Assembly (NCBI RefSeq): GCF_949987535.1
Contig: NC_080079.1
Span: 58,521,613-58,585,612 of the forward strand
DNA length: 64,000 bases
DNA from: Balaenoptera acutorostrata
Lineage: Eukaryota > Chordata > Mammalia > Artiodactyla > Balaenopteridae
Reading direction: 5' to 3'
A program made the translations under genes and the position numbers. The notes beneath the pieces are model-generated. The model saw nothing but the letters and a program-made list of their open reading frames with translations, was not told the origin of the DNA and made no database searches. Below, in pieces: positions 58,717 to 64,000 of this stretch; the stretch's first letter is position 1, and each line of letters begins with the position of its first letter.

Positions 58717-59211
58717 TATCTTTATGGGCTTTCTATTCCGTCTTGTTGACTTTTCTGTGTAGTTGTGAACAATAATATGCTGTTTCAATTCCATAGCTTC
58801 ATATGGTAAAATTACTGTTTGTCAAGTACTTCCAATGTGCCTGCCACGCTTTAGCAGAATACTTAGTCTTCTGGCACACAATCTGCAGGGCAGGTTTTAA
58901 TACCCATCTCTGGGAGAGAAGAAGGGCACTAGGATGGGGTGGAGGGCTCAGCTGTGGTGCAGCTGTACCAAAGGCCTTGTCCATCCCACAGGCAGCTCTG
59001 CAGCTGGATGGCCCTTCAGCATTGTCCCAAATCCAGGCAAGGCAGCAGACCTTTGTCCCCATATCTACCAGCCATGTGGGCCACCCCTGGTAAGGGGTGT
59101 GACCGTGGGCAAGGCTGCTCTTCAGGAGCCAGTGATGAATAAAGATCCCGGGAAAAGGGATCTGGGCTGTGCTCCACAGCACCCCCTATAGCTCATGCAT
59201 GTTATTTATTT
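58717..59211. other. Unique intron
   Basis: Nothing is recognised. The frames at 58799-59182 (-) and 58803-59191 (+) shadow each other and have no domain features. Confidence 0.5.
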
Positions 59212-59222
59212 AATATAGTCTC

Positions 59223-59409
59223 GTGACCACCTAGAGGGGTGGGATAGGGAGGATGGGAGGGAGACGCAAGAGGGAGCAGATACGGGGATATATGTATGTG
59301 TATAGCTGATTCACTTTGTTACACAGCAGAAACTAACACACCATTGTAAAGCAATTATACTCCAGTAAAGATGATTAAAAAAAAAATAGTTCAATACACA
59401 CACACACAC
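59223..59409 (+). mobile_element. Short 5'-truncated L1 insertion
   Basis: Sense L1 3' end: ggtgggatagggaggatgg, ctgattcactttgttacac and gcaattatactccagtaaag, then A10 and a (CA)n tail. Target-site duplication aatatagtctc at 59212-59222 and 59410-59420. Its end matches the complement of the full-length L1 3' end. Confidence 0.93.
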
Positions 59410-59420
59410 AATATAGTCTC

Positions 59421-60118
59421 ACATATGATTCACTAGTATTTTATGTAGGATTCTTGTGTTTAATCAATAGTCATTAGTGTGATGAGCTTGCCATTTTTTT
59501 CTTTTTAAACCTATGTCCAGGTAATACCACTTTTCTAACCAATACACAGTACAGAAAGAGAGAGAGGAGTCCATTTTTATTACTTGACTATATAATAGAG
59601 AGTATTGATATGTAGAGAAGTTTACCGTTTTTTGGTAGTTTAAAGGAACTTGCTCATGAAACTATCTAGACTTTTGGAGAGCATAATTAATATGTTATTT
59701 TCTTCTTCACAACTCTGTTATAGCCATTTTCTATTTCCTAAAAAATAATTTTATTTCAGATATTTTAAATTCTATAGAATAAATAATAAGAATATAGTGT
59801 TATAAAGCAAAGGAGATGAGTAATTTGTCACTTTGGCATTGCCCATCCCACTGCTTCCTTCTCTTGGCCTCTTTATGGAATCTGAGGTTGCTGTCTATCC
59901 TCTTTCAGGACCTCTCTGAGTATAGCAGCGTGACCATTGGTCAAGGCTCTTTCCTGGTTAGGCTTCTTCATATTTCCTAAGAGTGTCAGCCCAGGCCTCT
60001 GTCAGGTGAACTTTCAGAGGTCATGGCTTTTCCCTTTAGTAAACAATGTGTAGCCTCAGAGTTCCAAATGCAGAGCCTCTAACCTTTAGCTCTCTGCCAT
60101 CTAATTCTCAGAAGTCTG
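59421..60118. other. Unique intron
   Basis: Nothing is recognised. Confidence 0.5.
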
Positions 60119-60862
60119 ATTCATTCAGTTCAATTCAAGCAAGTAGTTACTGAGTATCCACCTTACGCAAGGCACTATTTTAGGTACATGGAATACAGCC
60201 ATGAACACAACAGACATCAATCCCTCCCCTCCTAGAGCTGGTGCTATGGATAAGGAGACAGAAAGTAAACTACATAAATAAGTAAGATGCTGGTGCTTCA
60301 TGCTGGGGAGAAAAGTAAAGCAGGCAAGCGGAATAAAGAGTTTTGGGGAGTGGGTGGGGCTGAGGGGGGAGTTGCACTTTTAGACAGAGTAGCCAGGAGA
60401 GATCTCCCTGAGAAAGTTATGTTGATTAAACACCTGAAGGAGGTGAGCGAGGGCACCATGTGGCCATTTGGGAAGGAGCATTCCAGGCAGAGAGAAGAGC
60501 ATGTGCAAAGGCCCTGAGGCAGGAGCATCCGTACGCAGTCAAGAATCACTGAGGAAGACAGCCAGATCAGAGGCGAAGTAGTATGAGTGGGGGGAAGAGG
60601 CCAGCAGGTCCAAAAAGAATGAGGGCTGGCCTTGCTTTAGGTTCTTGAAGGATTTTGACTTCTACTTTGTGTGGAATGTGGGCGTTGGAGGATTTTGAGC
60701 AGAGGAACGTCATGATCCATTTTACCTGGTAACAGGCTCACTCTGGTTGCTGTGCTGAGGATAGACCACAAGTGGCGCAGGGGAGAAAGCAGTTGGGGAG
60801 CTGCTGTGAGCTGTGGCCTGAAGGATAGACACTTCAGACCAAGCGTTTCTCCAAAGTGTCTG
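60119..60862 (+). mobile_element. L2 element, long 3' end
   Basis: gcaaggcactattttaggta, gacatcaatccctcccctc, ggagacagaaagtaaactac, ggaaggagcattccaggcag, gcaaaggccctgaggcagg and ctcactctggttgctgtg in L2 order. Confidence 0.85.
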
Positions 60863-61433
60863 GCTTGATCTGAGGAGAACATGTAGACTGATTTTTTTTT
60901 AGCCCTATGTAGAATTTTGTTTCTCATTTGCATTAGTGAAACTCAGTGCCGTGACAATGACCAGCACAAAGCAGTCAAATAAACAAAGCCCACCATTGTT
61001 CAGCCCTTGAGAATGTTGCTTCTGCATCACCCCAGGCCCCTTTGGCAGGGAGACATTTCTCTTGAGTCCCCCTCCTGGGATAACCTCTTCTCCTAAGAAC
61101 CAGCTTATTTTCCTCCTTTGTTAATCTTAGAGTGCCTCCCTGTTTGCTTTCCTTGGGAAAGAGCTCAGACCTAGATCTACAGTTTACCTCTAGCGAGAGG
61201 ATAGGACCTTGTGACTGCGGCATTCTTTTTTTTTTTTCCTACCTTTATTTTCATACACCTCAATTAAAAGAAAAGCTTTTATTCTATCTTATTTTTGTGA
61301 GTCGCTTTAAAATATGACAAACGACAAACCAATAATACGGGATGCAAAAGGCATTTCTTCACGATAAAAAGAAAGAAATCCCATTCAAAGCGTGGGCCAT
61401 TTGTATTCAATTTTTGTTTCCATAAATGAAAGT

Positions 61434-61492
61434 ACACACACACACTCTCTCTCTCTCTCTCACTCACACACACACATACACACACACACAAT
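61434..61492. repeat. (CA)n(CT)n(CA)n compound microsatellite
   Basis: acacacacacactctctctc, then actcacacacac and acacacacac. Confidence 0.93.
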
Positions 61493-63774
61493 TTTTCAGT
61501 ATGAAACTATTAGCGGCTAATATGTTACTAAAGCATCCTTATATCCGTGACTGGTTTCAGTACTAACTGCCAGTGTTTTTCTACCTCGAGCTTCTAAATG
61601 TGTTATTTTACCTCCCAGCAATATGTGACAGTGACGCTGCAGTCAGATCAGCCATCCAGGTTGGGCTGGATGCTTCGGACCAACAGGAGAGTTTATTAAC
61701 AATTCACTTTCCAGCCTGCACCACCCCCCACTCTGATTTAGTAAGACTTAATGAACTTCTTTGCAAATGTTTTGTTCAAACAGTATATTTTCTGAGAACT
61801 TGGATATTTGAAAGTATTTTTTGTTGCCCTTACACTGTTGAACAACTACTTGACAGGGTATAAAAATCTTGGGTCAGACTCTCCTTGTTTTAAAATTCTG
61901 CATGTTACCCAGTCGTTGCTTAACACTTACTGTTACGTAATGAGATCTTAGTTGCCTTAATGGTAACCCTCTCCCCACCCTGACACTTTTTGATTTTTAC
62001 TTCTTCATTTATTTTAATACTTGAAATTTGAAGGGAAGAACAATAAGAGACTTCTTGGCGTCAGTCTCTCAGAGCTGATCGTTCATTTTGCCTTTTAATC
62101 TCGAGTCATTCTTTTCATATCCAGAAAGTTCAATCCTGTGATGTCCTGGCCGCTACTTATGATCTACGTGTTGTTTGCGCTTCCCTTTGGAACACATTTT
62201 ATTCATAGGTTGGATCTCTGTGATCTCTACTCCATTTCTGTTTTCTTAAGTTTCATCTTTTCTCTGCCTTGTGAGATGACCTCTCCATTCTGTCCTCTAC
62301 ATCCCGTTGTGAGTGGTGTGAGGTCAACCTTTCATCAGCTCGGTTAGGACTGGGTTTTTGGCTCCTGAGACTTTTATTTCATCCACATCCCTTCTCATCT
62401 CAGCGCTTTCTTGTTGAATAAAAGTAATATGAATATCATTCAGAACAGAAGGCGGGTGTTTTCTGAAAAAAATCTTCTGTCCATGAAGGTAAATCCTTTT
62501 AGACGAGAAATTTTCCTTTTGAGCCATGTCCTTTTGTCCCTCTTGAGCAGTGGGGTTTTTCCTTCTGTGGGCTTTAAGTTAGCTTTTCCTTGTCACCTTA
62601 TGCTTGAACAAGGAGTAATCTAACTGAGCGCAATATGGAGCTGTTTAGGGGAAAACTTCCGGTCTGTCTCCTTTCCTTGATTCACCCTGGGGTCTCGAGA
62701 GAATCACCACCGCTTCTTCCCACCACTCTGCACGCCTCCCCGCTTTACTGCCTCACATACTGGGCCGAATAAACTCTCACCCATGGACATCGAGCTGCCC
62801 GTCTACAACTTAGCCCACTCTGTGCTCAGCTCCACACATGGCACATGCGGAAGCTTAATAAAATGCTTTGAATCCCCTTGGGAGTGGGGGTGATATTGAA
62901 AGTGTCTCAAAGCTGTAATAAAGTATTTTGTAAACAGTTCTCTTGCACAACTGCCAAGATTCAAAGCCCCATGAGTCATTCAGATTGTTTTTGACTCACA
63001 AATTTGATCTCAACAGAAATACATTTTACCCATGGCTATTAAAACACAACAATAATTTGTATTTTCTTGAACCCTCAATTGTGTCTTCCTTCCCCATTTC
63101 CCTCTCTCTCCTGCTACATAGAAACACTGGCTCTTCTTCTCCATTCAAGAGAGGTTGCTGATTTAGAATGGAGAAGCATGTATCTTGACACTCAGTAGAA
63201 GTAGAATTATATAAGTTTTGAATCCTGAAGTATATGGGGTGTGATATCTTAATGATTTGATTTTTTTTTTTGATTGGAAGAAAAATATAGAACCTCGTAG
63301 GAAACAGATAACACAGTGGGCTATACTCTTCATTTTATCAGAACTGCAGATAAAGATTGAAAAAAAAAAAAAAAAGAAAATCCACCGAAGAGGTGAGGTT
63401 ATCTGATTTGTTCCTAACCTGCTCTTAGCACAAGGGTTACCCTGAGCTATTCCCAGTATTTTTCAGAGACAGAATCCTCTCAGACAACCATGTAACTTAG
63501 AAATCGTGCTTTAAATCAGAGATGGACACACGAGAAAGCTCCGTAAACTGGGCTCTGCCCACCAGAATATCCTCTGCAGCAGCTCCATACAGGGCCCCTT
63601 TCATGAAAAAGTCAGGTTACCAGCTGAGATTAAACCAGCCAAGGATCAGGATGAAGAACTACATCCAAGGTACGGGATGGTTCATTCTTCTGCAGGAATT
63701 TCATATCCCATTAACCTTGGCAGCTATAAATCCAACAGCAGTGTGTGGACATTAAAACCACACCTTGAAAATAA

Positions 63775-63884
<110 letters not shown>

Positions 63885-64000
63885 TGTTCTTTCTCATATT
63901 TTTTTTCTCGTTCTGGTCCCCAGTGCCACGTTGTAAATATCAGGTGTGTGTACTTTCATCACGATGAAGTTAGAGTTCTTTTATGCACAGAGGGAGTGAT
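63885..64000 (+). other. KCNMA1: Start of the next KCNMA1 intron
   Basis: Intronic sequence after the donor, T-rich at first. No further feature is seen before the window ends. Confidence 0.8.

Overview
The window is vertebrate nuclear DNA, almost entirely intronic. The best organism call is a cetacean. Seven tRNA-Glu-derived SINEs of the CHR-2 type are present, one of them with a perfect 17-bp target-site duplication. There are also older CHR-1-like SINEs, a full-length cetartiodactyl-type L1 and a mariner-like MITE of a kind known from Cetartiodactyla. I saw no BovB or ruminant-specific SINE. A hippopotamus cannot be strictly excluded. Nothing prokaryotic is present.

The only protein-coding exon I can support lies at the far right, 63803-63878 on the + strand. 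It is 76 bp long and encodes the S4 voltage-sensor helix of the large-conductance calcium-activated potassium channel (KCNMA1, Slo1/BK alpha). It is bounded by a pyrimidine-rich acceptor and a GTAAGA donor. I therefore read positions 1-63802 as the tail of a very long upstream KCNMA1 intron, and 63879-64000 as the start of the next intron. I did not find the preceding (S3) exon.

Layout: 1-8.9 kb holds old L1, MIR, L2 and hAT fragments, an LTR-like repeat and two CHR-2 SINEs in opposite orientation. 9-25 kb is mostly unique intron with MER5A copies, a mariner hairpin (11.35 kb), a pyrimidine tract (14.4 kb) and a CHR-2 SINE (15.2 kb). 25.9-33.7 kb is one full-length but dead L1, antisense to the gene, with two CHR-2 SINEs nested in it. 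34-43 kb has a 52-bp minisatellite, a 200-bp pyrimidine tract, a palindromic DNA element, a 300-bp purine tract and a short L1. 43.6-47 kb and 51.8-56 kb are old antisense L1s broken by younger insertions. 47-51.8 kb has a GC-rich unassigned ORF region, a long L2 3' end and a 120-bp tandem duplication. 57-60.9 kb is hAT, MIR, L1 and L2 debris. 60.9-63.8 kb is nearly repeat-free sequence leading to the exon.

I did not find a new multi-gene system. The points most worth a second look are a phase-compatible candidate alternative 5' exon just before S4, the mariner hairpin as a possible microRNA source, an ORF0-like antisense reading frame leaving the L1 5'UTR into host DNA, the complementary purine and pyrimidine tracts within one intron, and two young tandem-repeat loci. 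Most open reading frames in the window fall in repeats or low-complexity DNA. Repeat family names come from remembered consensus sequences, not from a database run.
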